A stretch of 64,000 nucleotides of DNA, taken from assembly GCA_029783825.1 (NCBI GenBank), contig JAREIK010002254.1:729169-793168 (forward strand), in the 5' to 3' direction. The position numbers were made by a program, and so were the translations under genes. Shown here piece after piece: positions 12,278 through 23,410 of this stretch. Origin of the DNA: Sapria himalayana (lineage: Eukaryota > Streptophyta > Magnoliopsida > Malpighiales > Rafflesiaceae). How positions within the stretch are numbered: position 1 is the stretch's first letter; each line of letters opens with the position of its first letter. The notes beneath the pieces were generated by a model. The model saw nothing but the letters and a program-made list of their open reading frames with translations. It did not search any database and had not been told where the DNA came from.

Positions 12278-15200
12278 TATATATATATATGTATGTATGT
12301 ATGTATTTATTTATTTATCTATACCTCCATCGATAGAAATAATAAGAAAAAAAATTCTTCTCAATATTTGTTGGTTTTTCAAGTTGGTATCAAAGGGACC
12401 GAAAGGTCTTGCTTGGTTCTTTTCTAATCAACCACCACCATGAGCAAGTCAAATACTGAAGCACCTAGTATCAAACTTGCACTCATTGTTTCTACTACCA
12501 ATAGTACTTCAACCCATGTTGGTGGGGAAGGATCATTGCCACTCGTTGATACTTTGAGTTCAAATTCTGTCTTATTTGCTTCGCCTTTAAATTTGTTGTC
12601 AATCTCCCAAATAATCAGTCTTATTTTGTGTTATCATTTTTTTAGTCTGATTATTATATTAGGTGAGAGAAATTAAGGGCATTCATACAAGGTAGACGAT
12701 TGATTATAATATCAGGTGAGAGAAATTAAATTATCTTGACTGGAAATCAAATAGTTCAAACAAATTACGTTAAGCATTGGGAGTAAATTGTTCTCAAGGG
12801 GAAAAAAATCATCTGACATCTAGTTATGACATCGTGTTTGGGATGTCTCTTTTGGCTACTTGAAGAATTTATTTACTAATTTATTTATAAAATGTGATAT
12901 TCCTTTTATAGGCATATCATATACCATTATCGTATTGGGGAGAAACTTTTATATTTGCAGATTATTTAATCAATCGAGTACTCTCTAACACTATTGCTTT
13001 CCAAATGTCATCTCAAGTTCTCATGTGTTTGGGTGTGTAGCATTCGTATGTTTACACAAGCACCACTGCAATGAGTTGTTACCTCGGGTATTGAGGTGTG
13101 TATTTCCCAAACATGCTACTTATCAAACGGCATATCAAAGCTATAATCCTCCAACTTAACAACTATTTATCACACTAGATATAATTTTTTAAAAAAAATG
13201 CATGTATTTTGTTGAGTCAAAATTTCAGGGGGAGTATTAAAAGAAAGTTCAGACTATAGACTATGATGTTCGCATCTTTACAGACATTCCTCCTAATAAG
13301 CAAGATGTAAGTATAATGCTTATAAGTGATATAAACTTGGATGGCAATTGTGATAATAATGCACAAACTAGTAACCACAATAGAGAATTATGAATGCAAG
13401 TAATATAAATTTGAATGATAATGATGATTCACAGGCTTGGCTGATTTATCAAGAATAAAGTAAAAGTGATAAACCAACTCAATTGCTTGTTGAGAATACT
13501 CCTGTAACTAGCCCTATTAGAATACTACCATAATGAAAAATCATATATATTCCTAAACTAACATATGAATCTGAACTTTCGAGTAAAGTCAAATATCTCA
13601 TAAGTCATCATGTGTCTAACCATTGTTTGACCGAATCAAATATGTCATTTGTAAATCAATTATCTACTATATCTATTTTTATCAATGTGCAGAAGGTTTT
13701 AGTTGATCCAAGATGGAGCAACCATTAATGAGGAGATAAAATTATTGCTAAGAAATAAAACATAAGAATTTGTTGATTGTCTACTTGAAAAAAAAATCAA
13801 TTAGATATCAATGAATCTTGATATGAAGTATAAAACATATGGTACAATTGAATGCTTCAAACAAGACTAGTGACAAAAGATGATAGTCAATCCTATGAGA
13901 TTGATTATATGAAGACATTTACAAATGTAATAAAAATCAACATAATTCATGTCTTGTTATCACTAACTATGATTGGTCATTACAACAATTTGATATGAAA
14001 AATATCTTTTGACATGGCAAATTGTTCAAAGATGTCTAAATTATCTCCCACCAGGATGCATGATACCAGAAATACATAACCAGAAAGTGTGCAGACTACA
14101 AATTAAAGAAATCCTTATATAAATTGAAACAATCGCTAAGAACACAATTCATAAAGCTCACAAAATCTATGAAATCCTTTAACTACCATCAAAACAATTC
14201 ATCACACTTTATTCGTGAATAAACAATATGATAAGATCATGAAACTCATTGTATACATAGATGACATGGCATTTACAAAAAAAAAGATCCCGAGAAAAGT
14301 GAGAATTTATAGAATTACTTGTCCATAGAATTTGAATTGAAAAATCATGTATCCTTGATATATTTTCTCAAAATCAAAATAATTAAAAAAATGTATTTCT
14401 TTCTCAAATAAAATATATCTTATATCTATTACAAGAAATTAGTATGTTAGCATGTCAACCAAATGATACATAAGCGGAAGAAAATTTAAAATTATGTATT
14501 GATTCTAATCAAATTCCAATTGATAAAAAGCATACCAAAGACTTGTAAAAAAAATGATATATTTAATACACATGAGACTATACCTTGCCTATGTATTTAG
14601 TATTATCAGTCAGTTCATGCATAATACTAGAAAATAACATATAAATGCAATTATATGTATTTTGGGTTATTTGAAGGATAGATGTATATGTTAATGTTGA
14701 CTGGGCTGGAAGCAATAGGTGATAGGAAATTAGAGGTGTCAAACAGGCCAGGGCGCCATTGCTCAACCCATTTTTTGTGGCCCAATCAGGTCACCATATC
14801 GTGCCAGGCCCAGCATGACTTGAGAAGCGAGATCCCAACATGGCCCGTTGACCCTGGCATGAGGCATGACACGAGCTGTGACAAGGAGCGGTCCAGCCCG
14901 TGCCTAGGCCACTCGACCCATTTGACACATCTATAAGCGATCTATTTTGGAATATTTCATTTTTGTAGGTGACAACATTGTTAGATGAATAAACAAAAAA
15001 TAAAATGTATTTGCATGATCAAGTACAAAAGTTGAATTTAGAGATATGACTATTAACATTTATGAAAGTGAATAGATTATTGGAAACCAATTCAATTATA
15101 TTGTGATAATAAAATAACATGTGGTATTACTCATAATTTATATAAAACATAATTATATAAAATAACATGTGGTTTAACATAATTATATAAAACATGTGAA

Positions 15201-18200
15201 GGTACATAGATTATTCATTAAGAAAAAATTGGATAAAAAAATTATGGAGTTGCCTAATATTCAATCAAAAGTTCAATTGATCAATATCCTCATCAAAGAA
15301 GTATCAAATCAAGTATTCTCAAAGTTTTTGGATAAGTTGAACATGTTTTATATTTATGCACCAACTTGAGGAAAATGTTAGAATATTATAATTCTTTAAT
15401 TCTATTGAAATTCATGCATTTAGAGTATTGGAATGATTCTTTCTTTTTGTTGATATTCTTGCCTTTGGAGCATTAGAATGATTCTTTCCTTTTGTCGAGA
15501 TTCTTATCGTTCCTTTGTCAAAGTATATGTAAAATAAGTTTAATAGGTCATTAGACACACACCTTAATTATAAAAACAATAACTTGATTGTAGTATATGT
15601 ATTCATTATACATATATACATTTCTATTAACAATAATAACAAGAGAACAATTCTTCCTAATATTTTTATTTTTTAAAGTTCCACTACACAAATTATGTCA
15701 CGATAAAAAAAAATAAAAATACAATTACTTCAAATTGTGAGTTGTGACCATAGCTATTTGAATTTTTTTTTTCTTTTGAATTTAACACTTCTTACAAGCA
15801 ATTGAGATATCAATTTTATAATTGATTATACATTATCGTTAATATTTTTTATCTTGTGTGTTATATATTTATCTTTTTTATTAGATCGCCAAACATATGG
15901 GATGCCTCAATCCTTTTATTTTTTGTATTTATAATGTTACATCTTTCACTTGTGATATAATAGTTTTTATTGTGTCTTTTTTTTTTTTGTAATTTTATGC
16001 TTTCCTTGATTGAGAATTTATCAGGGGATCAAAGCTAACCCTAGATAGAGAGAGATGATAAGAGAATGCATAGCATGCATCTGTAATAGCATAGATGCAT
16101 GGGTAAGTGGAAGAGTGTGTTTGAGAATACAGATACACATGCATGTGCTGCTGCTGTGCGAAGGAAGTGTAAACGAATGTGTCACACATTTACATTGTGA
16201 GTAACGTCAACCCACCATTGACGTTATAATAGAGTTGTGTGTGTAGTGATCATGGGTTGTGTGTGTAGTGAGAAATGCAGTGAGCATGTGATAGAGCAAT
16301 GAATTGGGCACAGTGAAGGATGATATGTGCAGTGCAATGTGCATAATCTTTGTTCATTATTTTTCTTCATTGTTTTCTAAAAGATATAAAATCTAATAAT
16401 TATCTAAAGTAATTAAATATAACAATATCATATTTGGAATAATATCTATTTCACGTATTCTTTTTATTCATGAGTATCATAATAGTTTGTATTATGATTA
16501 TGTACCTCTTTTAATATACCACTATTAACTTTCTAGACAACACAATTATGTATATTTTTTCTTTCACTGATATTATTTTGCATATCAGAAGAATTCAATA
16601 ATAACTTCCTTTGGAACTAAGTATGATAAATTATGCCCTTATTTTTATGATCATGTATCTTATTTAGTATTTAAGTATTATTAATTTATTATTTGTTTAT
16701 TGTCGATATAGTTACTCATTCTTGATCAAATAGAAAATTTTAGATTTTAATATTAAATAATCTACCATAGATTACGAAAATTATTAATAAGAAAAATACA
16801 CTAAATTTTTCTATATTACATATTAAACATAATTATCAATGATTGAGATTAATATTTTAAAAAATTATTTATTAAAAAAACAATCAAAATGATGCATGTT
16901 GCTATCGATGCATGACATGATAGCAACACATGTCATGTCTTGTTGAAAGCCATTTCCTTTGGCAATGATATGATTTTTAAATGGGATGCATACGTGCCAC
17001 ATGCTCTATGGCCTATTCTGATCTTGTATAAGAATATCATACAAAAAACAACATTACGATTCAATTGCATAACAAAATAATTAATTAAAAATAAATTATT
17101 GTGAAACTTGAGTATAAATAAAATATGCAAAAAAAAAAGATACATTATTGACATTATCATGTCTGTTGGCTCACACAATAGTCTCATTGCTTACAATAAT
17201 ATTAAATACTATAAATACTACAAAACAAAATAAAAAAGATATAATCACTTATAACATTGATATTGATTCCTAAATCAGTTGAATTTTTAGAGTTCAAAAA
17301 ATGTACACAAAACTGTCAAATCTATTTAAGTATGGATGTGGGCCAATAACTAAATAATATTGTCATATAATTAGCATGACCAAGGTTGCATGTAGAATTA
17401 AATAAGAATTAAATATATTGATCAGACAAGAACTAAATTCTTACCAAAATAATAATCACCCATCAAATTATCCCCAGTGATCTGATATTAATTACAATCA
17501 TTCTTTCTCAAAGAGAAATAATAAAAATGCATAGGTATATACGTCCACACCATCCAAGCACCACCACTACATCACCACGACTACCAAGTTCAACCATGAC
17601 ACTACCATAATACATGACACAACCAAGCACCATCATACACATCCTCAATACCACCACGACACAGTAACACTAACAACACCCCCACCTTGGTGTAGTAACA
17701 GGGCTAACAACAGCACAATGGCACATTAGCATCACAGCCTCAACTCAGTACAGCACCATCACACAGATAGGACTAGCAAAAGAGTCAAGCAGCTTGAGCT
17801 GGACTCATGGCATGGCACGCATAATGCATCCCAAGCATGACACGGCACAACTAAAAATATGCCTGTCATAGGCACTGCCCACAAGTCATCACACAACACA
17901 ACAAGAGTTATGCCTGACATAGGCACAGCCCAGCATACAGCAAAATAAGAGTTGTACCACACATAGAAACGAGCCAGCACACAGCACAACAAGAGGTGTG
18001 CTGGGAGCCTGGGACGAGTGGCTAGGTTTTGCATGCCAAATTGTATACAACATGAAATAACCTCACAATGGCCCGTACGATCTGAAACAATTCCAGGTGA
18101 CAAAAAACTCGGGTTATGAATTAAGGTCGGACAGGGCCCAATCCAACTTGGCATGTGTACCCCACCTAGCTTAATTTTTTATCTTTCATATGGGCATGTG

Positions 18201-21200
18201 TGGGTCATGCATCTTTTTTTTAATAAAAATAAATTGGTTTAGACTAATGTCAATCCAACTCAATTTAATAATTTTTATTAATAAACCAACCTGATTTATA
18301 ATTTTTATTAAAAACCAACTCAATTTAATAGTCTTTATTATAAAACCAACTAAATTTAATATATATTTAATAAAAAATACCAACTCAATTTAATATATTA
18401 AAAAAGAAAAAATATGTTATGAATTTATGAGTTACAGGGCAAGACCCACAAAAATTATCAGATAGCCATTAAGAGTTGCTATATGCCACGTGACATGAGT
18501 GTGCATGAGTGACCAAGAAAGAAAATTAAAAAAAGTATAGCAACAAAAACATCTATTACTCCCTTTCGCCATTGGATTTTCCCTTAAATGATCCTAAACA
18601 AAATTCAATTGACAAAAAAATTATCTAGCTTTAAAAAAACAATACAAAAATTAAATATTATAACTTTAATATTTTAATAAATAGATAAATAAAATTATAT
18701 ATTTTCATACTCAACTCAAATTATAATCAACTCTATTATCTTTATAATTTTGTCTAATTCTATCAATTTCTTTATATCCAATATTAGTAAATTTTTGTTG
18801 AAGAATTTTTTCTATTAATAATATTATTTTGTAATTAACAATGAAATAAGTCTATTCCAATGAATCACAATCTCAAATTTGCAATTTTAAATCTATTATA
18901 TAGATTTTACGTAAAAACATAATAAAAAAAAACTTAATATTTCCTAAGATCCTCCATTCTCATTATACTTTGTTATATATAAAGTATGAGGCCCAATATG
19001 AAGCCTAATATGAGACCAATATGAGTCGGGCGGCCTAGGCACAACTTGAGGCCCAATATGAGTCGGGCGGCCTAGGCACAACTTGAGGCCCAATATGAGC
19101 CGTGCCTCATGTTCAACTAGGCACAACCCGTGTGCTTGGCCCGCCAGCATGATGAACTAGCCCGGTGACCCATCTGACTTTTGACTCGGTCCAACCCGGC
19201 AAGTCTAGGTACGATCCGGCCCAAACCAGGTACAAGCTAGGCCGACCGACAGTGCCAGGCTAGCAATTCTCAATTCGTGTTGGGCCGGCACAATCCGGCC
19301 CATTTAGCACCTCTAATTATATATGAATGTATGACAAAAATCTTTATGAAATATGATATTTATAATAACATTTTTAATATTACATTCAATAATATTTCTA
19401 ATAACAAAATTATCATTAATATATTTGTCAAAATCATTAAAAAGGAACAATTAAATAAATTTTTTCATGTTAAATATAAGTGTCCCTTAATTAACTTAAC
19501 AATATAAGTTATAATTTAAACTATTTTTCTAATAAAAAAAAATAAGAAATTTATTAAAATAAAATATCTTAGAATACCTAACAGACAAAAAAATTAAACA
19601 ATTATCAGCACATCTAAAAAAAATTCAAATAAATATAATATACTAATAAAAATATATTTATCTAATGTTTAAATCATGTATTAGCTATCAATATGAGATA
19701 TCTAACTATAAAAGTGATGACATTATTATTAATGATTCAAACTATTATACAAAAAATTCTTTTATGATTTTTTTAAAATTTTTTTTATGATACTACAAAC
19801 ATGTATTTGTCTATGTACACTCCTACCACCTATATTGCACTTAAATACACATGTAATATTAATAATATATTGAGTAAATATAAAGAATACCATGTACTTG
19901 ATATCATGGATATTGAGATGAAAACAAAGTATTTAAATACTAGTTATCTATTTCAACTCTATATTACTTGACTAGCTATATGAATCTTATGATTAAAATA
20001 AAATAAATAAAAAATATATTAAAATACATATTCACCTAGCATTAATCAAACAAACTATGACTACTTGGAGCCCTAGACCAGTGCAGGCTAACATGAATTT
20101 AACATGTGTTGGCCATCATATTGGATATGTCTAACAAGGCATAACCCAACATGCCCAAGTCAAAACAAGGCCTACGAGCTATGCTGAGCCACCGTCATTT
20201 TTAGGCATGCTAGCCCAATACAATCCATTTTTCACCTTTATACATAGATTACGAAACAAACTACCATGAGTTCATTTCAACACCACAAAACCACCATTAC
20301 ACATCAACTTAGAAGAAATGACAACAAAAAAATGACTATTCCACCACAAAACATCAATGCCAACATTGCAAGCATCAAACATCAATGCACTCTTTCACCA
20401 ACACTTGCACATGATGCACCAATGTACATCATTGTGCACTACTATCATTAAAATTTCACAGCCCTCATCAAACTCTAATATCATATTCAAATAAAAAAAG
20501 ACCACATAATGAATTGGTCAAAGAGGAAAAAAAAATTAATATTATTTTTTCATTAGCTAAACTAAAAATTACAAAATACATATATTCAAGTAGAGGCAAC
20601 TCAAATTTTGGAGGCTTCCATGTAGATCAAAATAAAAAATAAAATAAATTATCAAACAAAATGAAATCACGATACTTTAAAATTTCTATTTCAATATAAA
20701 AAAAATGCTTTGAAACCTTTGTTCAAGCTCACTGATAACAAACACCAGTCACAATATCAAACTTTTATTTTCAACAAAGTTGCTCAATCCACTATAACAA
20801 AACACCACATAAGCACTACAAACAACAAAACACATGAAATGCCCCCTCAAATCAGACACAAAAGAAAAAACACCTTCTCAACTAGTACACATAATACTCA
20901 TTGCAGAGTTGAACATTACCATGGGAATGCTCAATCATGTGAAATAGATTAATTGATATATGAAAAACTTAGTTCGTACAAATGCACATGCACATACCAC
21001 CACTTAATGAAATAATTCTTTTAAGTTGCCAATACAACTCAATCAATCTTCACAAAAAACATTTAGTGGTGATCAATACGAGCAAGAAACAATGCAGTGC
21101 ATTAGGATTCTCTCTAACATCATATCCAATGAAATGAGTAAAATGATAGTACAATGTCTTGTTTAGTCAATCCCCACCAACCCGTCATATATATAATCAA

Positions 21201-23195
21201 CTAAATATATCATGGCTCAACTAGAAGTTACATACAATCAAAGAATAGAAGATATATGCACATTTATCTCCTACCATTAATTATCTCTTGATTGATGTTA
21301 CTAAATATATTGGGCAAAAAAAAGTGATCAATTCATATGGTGAGCATATCTAAGATTATAATGTCAAGATAAACATATGAAAACATTTTTTAAAATATAA
21401 AAAATTTATATATATATATATAATGAATATATTCAGAAAAAATTAATAGTCAAATTGCTACTAAAAACAAATAAAGAATGAACACTTGAGATAATTTGAT
21501 CGTGTCTAAAAAAATAATTTGATGTCTCAATTAATATAATGAGATAAATAAATATAAGGAACAAAAATAAAATTAAAAAAATTACACAAAAGTAGGGACC
21601 ACTAGAGAGATGCACTCACATTATTTAACAAAGAAACTTATGAAAAAAAAATGAAATAAAAATAAATTCATATGCTCAACTCCAACTTGCTTGGAATTGG
21701 AACCTAATGATGATACTTATTATTCTTGATCAGTTTACTTTCAATGAGAATCTAATTTGTAAAATATTTTGATAGTAGTTCTCTAAATATGAAAAAGAAT
21801 ATCTTACATGACAATGCAAGATGAACTTGTAATATATAATTACCTTCAAGTCGCAATGTAATAGCAGAGGGTAAGAAACATATTTGAAGGAAGTTATCGT
21901 ATCCAATCAAGAGGCATGCTAAGTATATAGACCCGTGAAAAAGCACCATTGCAGAAGTTAGCAAGGGAAGGCTTTCCCAAAAATTCCACATCCAAGGATA
22001 AAATTGAGCCTACAAAAAGAAAATAGATAACAATAGAGCCATATGAATAATTTTGAGAAGATAAATAATCATCACAATATTATGTGCATAATTACATGAA
22101 ACATTGTGATGAATAAGCTCTTGAATAATAAATTTAGGAGCTACTAACTGTGATGAACGAAGCACGTCAACAAACACAGAAAATGAATATAAGCAAACAA
22201 CTGATATAGATGGTAATTTCACTCAAAACAAATCAATGCTTCTGTGTTTGGATGTCATTTAAAAATTTATGTTTTAAATGTTGAGTTATGCATCAATAAG
22301 GAAGAGCAGAGCAGCCCTCGATACTAAATCCTCAGCATGTAACTTCAAATTTTATGGTTTTTAAGAGTCATATAACTTCCGAGACCACTCATTTCCTCAA
22401 AATGTATGGTCTCAACAATAGAGTTATGCATCCCTTCAATAGTTTGAAATTGGTTGAATTCAATTAAAACTTGATTCACTATTCAAAAGAACGATAATCA
22501 TATTCAAGGTGAATTTTACATGTACCTCATGTATACAGACACCAATTCATACGTGTTGATCTTTTTGGTTTAGTAAACCATGGTCCATCCAGAATTCATA
22601 ATTGGGATAGGTAGCCATGAAGCTAGCAATCAATGATATAATCTATAATTAGCATAATGATACTGTACCATCTTGAAAATGATATCTGACACTCTGTACA
22701 CTTGATAAACAACTAGTAACTTATTCACTAGTTGTTTATCACCGATTCAGATAAAACCTATGTACGTACAAGTCCCTCGACAGTAATCTGAATCATTATT
22801 AACTGAATTCATCAACAGATACTCCTTTAAGAGCCGAACCAAATCATCTATCAAATATGAATCAATGGCAACATTCCAGAACTTAAGCAGTAAAATTCAA
22901 TACAACATTCAAAGTCCAAAGGTAAACTCAAACGAAGATCTGAAATAAAAGTATACACATCCAGTAAGGCACTATTTACTAGTTTAGCAGAAACTGTGAC
23001 ATATCTATGAAGTCACAGAGCTGTTCCAGGTTGATCACCGAAAATAATCAAAGATTAACTAAAACGAATCCTCGGCAACACATCGAAAGTAAAAATGATT
23101 GTCCAGGTGAATCGAAAATACAGCAATAGATTAAATGAACATCAAACGAATTGCGCAGAGATCAAGCATACCTGGATGCGGTTATTGCCCCTCAT
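6801..23195 (-). CDS. RBL15: rhomboid-like intramembrane serine protease with C-terminal UBA domain (RBL15 type), 10 exons, 389 aa
   Basis: Rhomboids cleave membrane proteins inside the bilayer with a Ser-His dyad. Exons in transcript order: 23195-23172, 22009-21844, 11606-11303, 8236-8112, 7984-7911, 7803-7706, 7628-7559, 7446-7256, 7014-6972, 6875-6801. All have GT-AG borders and consistent phase (total 1170 nt). Residues about 15-210 carry the hydrophobic rhomboid segments: HMVMN at 79-83, catalytic GFSG at 143-146 (Ser145), and GHLCG at 196-200 (His197), so it looks active. A Ser/Pro-rich linker follows, then DSRFPG around 291-296. Residues about 351-389 form a UBA domain with the MGF loop at 361-363. 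Domain order and length match Arabidopsis RBL15 as I remember it. Oddities: the first exon encodes only eight residues, intron 2 is 10.2 kb and full of transposons, intron 3 is 3.1 kb, and exon 9 needs an AAG acceptor 14 nt beyond a stronger-looking CAG. The exon 8-9 join is the least certain. Confidence 0.9.
8237..11302 (-). other. intron 3 of the rhomboid gene (3.07 kb)
   Basis: Bounded by a donor just after exon 3 and an acceptor CAG before exon 4. Most of it is AT-rich with simple repeats: TA/CA-rich tracts at about 9140-9245 and (TA)n followed by (TGTA)n at 10487-10519. It also holds the GC-richer block listed separately. No coding sequence was recognised. Confidence 0.8.
10529..11040. 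repeat. GC-richer unclassified insert in intron 3, starting at a palindrome
   Basis: A perfect 8-bp inverted repeat (TGTTGTAC at 10529-10536, GTACAACA at 10542-10549) sits directly after a TGTA microsatellite. It precedes about 490 bp that is far richer in G/C than the intron, with repeated CCATG, GGCTTGGG and AGCCA words on the + strand. It has no open frame or recognised domain. It may be part of a non-autonomous transposon or LTR; identity unknown. Confidence 0.4.
12040..12381 (+). repeat. 5' LTR of copia A (left edge uncertain)
   Basis: Similar in patches to 15376-15675. It contains TA/CA microsatellites at 12246-12305 and ends in TTTTTCA just before the primer-binding site. The expected TGTTAGAATA start seen in the 3' copy is not clear here. 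Confidence 0.6.
12384..12395 (+). promoter_or_regulatory. primer-binding site of copia A
   Basis: TTGGTATCAAAG resembles TGGTATCAGAG, the sequence complementary to the 3' end of initiator methionine tRNA used by plant copia elements, two bases after the LTR end. Confidence 0.7.
12440..15372 (+). pseudogene. copia A polyprotein remnant
   Basis: The first open stretch (12440-12676) starts with a gag-like Met but passes directly into a segment containing NLLSIS, which belongs before the integrase, so most of gag and protease are deleted. Integrase C-terminal sequence follows at about 12900-13180. Reverse transcriptase is recognisable at about 13700-14270, including a tyrosine-box variant VYIDDM at 14251-14268. 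RNase H sequence runs to about 15370, interrupted by the MITE at 14731-14933. Frames change repeatedly and stops are frequent, so no product is possible. Confidence 0.8.
14731..14933. mobile_element. hAT-type MITE in the copia A RNase H region, 203 bp
   Basis: Ends are TAGAGGTGTCAAA at the left and TTTGACACATCTA at the right, an imperfect terminal inverted repeat. The 8 bp before (TAGGAAAT) and after (TAAGCGAT) match at 5 of 8 positions, and taking out the insert plus one of them leaves a continuous, conserved RNase H reading frame, so they are best read as a decayed 8-bp target duplication. The interior is GC-rich (GGCCC, GGCATGA words). The same end occurs on the larger hAT element at 61482. 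Confidence 0.8.
15376..15675 (+). repeat. 3' LTR of copia A
   Basis: It starts TGTTAGAATA right after the purine tract GAGGAAAA (15368-15375) that serves as polypurine tract, and after the last RNase H codons. It ends in a T-rich stretch equivalent to the end of the 5' copy. Confidence 0.7.
15676..17794. other. intron sequence without recognisable features
   Basis: AT-rich DNA with a GTGTGTAGTGA direct repeat around 16230-16270 and an ACCAC/CACCA-rich part at 17550-17720. No transposon protein or host exon was recognised. Confidence 0.6.
17795..18010. repeat. degenerate GC-rich tandem repeat, unit about 44-51 bp
   Basis: ATGCCTGTCATAGGCA near 17859 and ATGCCTGACATAGGCA near 17910 are 51 bp apart. 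A third diverged unit aligns through AGAGTT at 17904 and 17948 (44 bp apart) and shares GAGCCAGCA-CACAG with the preceding CAGCCCAGCATACAG. The block is much richer in G/C than the flanking intron. It may be an internal part of a hAT-derived repeat. Confidence 0.6.
18980..19315. mobile_element. non-autonomous hAT-like copy, about 336 bp, with internal 37-bp duplication
   Basis: The right end CATTTAGCACCTCTA is close to the reverse of TAGAGGTGTCAAA used by the other copies. The 8 bp after it (ATTATATA) match 7 of 8 with GTTATATA at 18972-18979, which sets the left edge. The interior is GC-rich and has a perfect 37-bp direct duplication (GAGTCGGGCGGCCTAGGC starts at 19023 and 19060). The left terminal repeat is poorly preserved. 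Confidence 0.6.
19320..20240 (+). pseudogene. hAT transposase fragment and right terminal region
   Basis: The frame from about 19325 to 19505 aligns by eye with the catalytic-core segment of the hAT copy at 63.2-63.4 kb (pattern IF-I-F-N-SNN---N-F, then FH-K---INL). Further on, at about 19780-20000, the same family's next block is visible (FYDTTNMYLSMY, then KYTCNINNILSKY and EMKTKYL). The C-terminal part is missing. A GC-rich stretch at 20050-20237 ending in ATCCATTTTTCACCTTTA looks like the element's right terminus. Stops and frameshifts show it is dead. Confidence 0.65.
20241..21843. other. intron sequence without recognisable features
   Basis: AT-rich, with CA-rich low-complexity coding-like frames (20266-20451 and 20710-20952, rich in His, Asn, Thr) that match no family known to me and most likely reflect composition. 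Confidence 0.6.
22704..22740. repeat. perfect 14-bp inverted repeat in rhomboid intron 1
   Basis: GATAAACAACTAGT at 22704-22717 and its exact reverse complement at 22727-22740, separated by 9 nt. The intron itself (22010-23171) has no other recognisable feature. Confidence 0.85.
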
Positions 23196-23410
23196 TTCGA
23201 GAGGGAACCTAAACTCTCACAGTACCGTCGGGTAAATGTTTCATTAGCGACTCCGGCAGAGAGGATTGTTTTTGATAATTACTGTTGCAATAGCGCCCCA
23301 GCTACGGTCTAGTTTCATTTGATGTCGCCGTCGTACAGTATGACAACAAAATCAGCAAATTCCGAAAAAGTTGCAGAGGTGGAGGATGGCTCTGGCCGGG
23401 CCATTTGAAA
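23196..23410 (-). promoter_or_regulatory. RBL15: putative promoter and 5' leader of the rhomboid gene
   Basis: GC content rises sharply for about 200 bp upstream of the first Met, in contrast to the A/T-only minisatellite that starts some 340 bp upstream. No clear TATA box was identified, and the transcription start is not known. Confidence 0.4.

Larger units (their letters stand above)
12040..15675 (+). mobile_element. decayed Ty1/copia retrotransposon A
   Basis: A 5' LTR-like block at about 12040-12381 shares several segments with 15376-15675 (for example GATTCTTTCTTT, TTGATATTCTTGCC, TTGAGATTCTT). Between them are a primer-binding site, fragments of integrase, reverse transcriptase and RNase H in the order typical of copia, and a purine tract directly before the 3' LTR. 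The LTRs have diverged strongly, so the insertion is old. It lies antisense to the rhomboid transcript, in intron 2. Confidence 0.85.
11607..21843 (-). other. intron 2 of the rhomboid gene (10.2 kb, transposon-filled)
   Basis: The last base of exon 2 (21844) and the first two of exon 3 (11606-11605) form one Val codon, and the borders are GT-AG, so the two exons belong together although 10,237 bp apart. Inside lie a copia element, at least two hAT-type non-autonomous copies, hAT transposase fragments and a GC-rich tandem repeat. Confidence 0.85.

Noticed and set aside
17759..18154. 131-codon minus open frame
   Set aside because: It covers the GC-rich degenerate tandem repeat and has no conserved domain; openness follows from composition.
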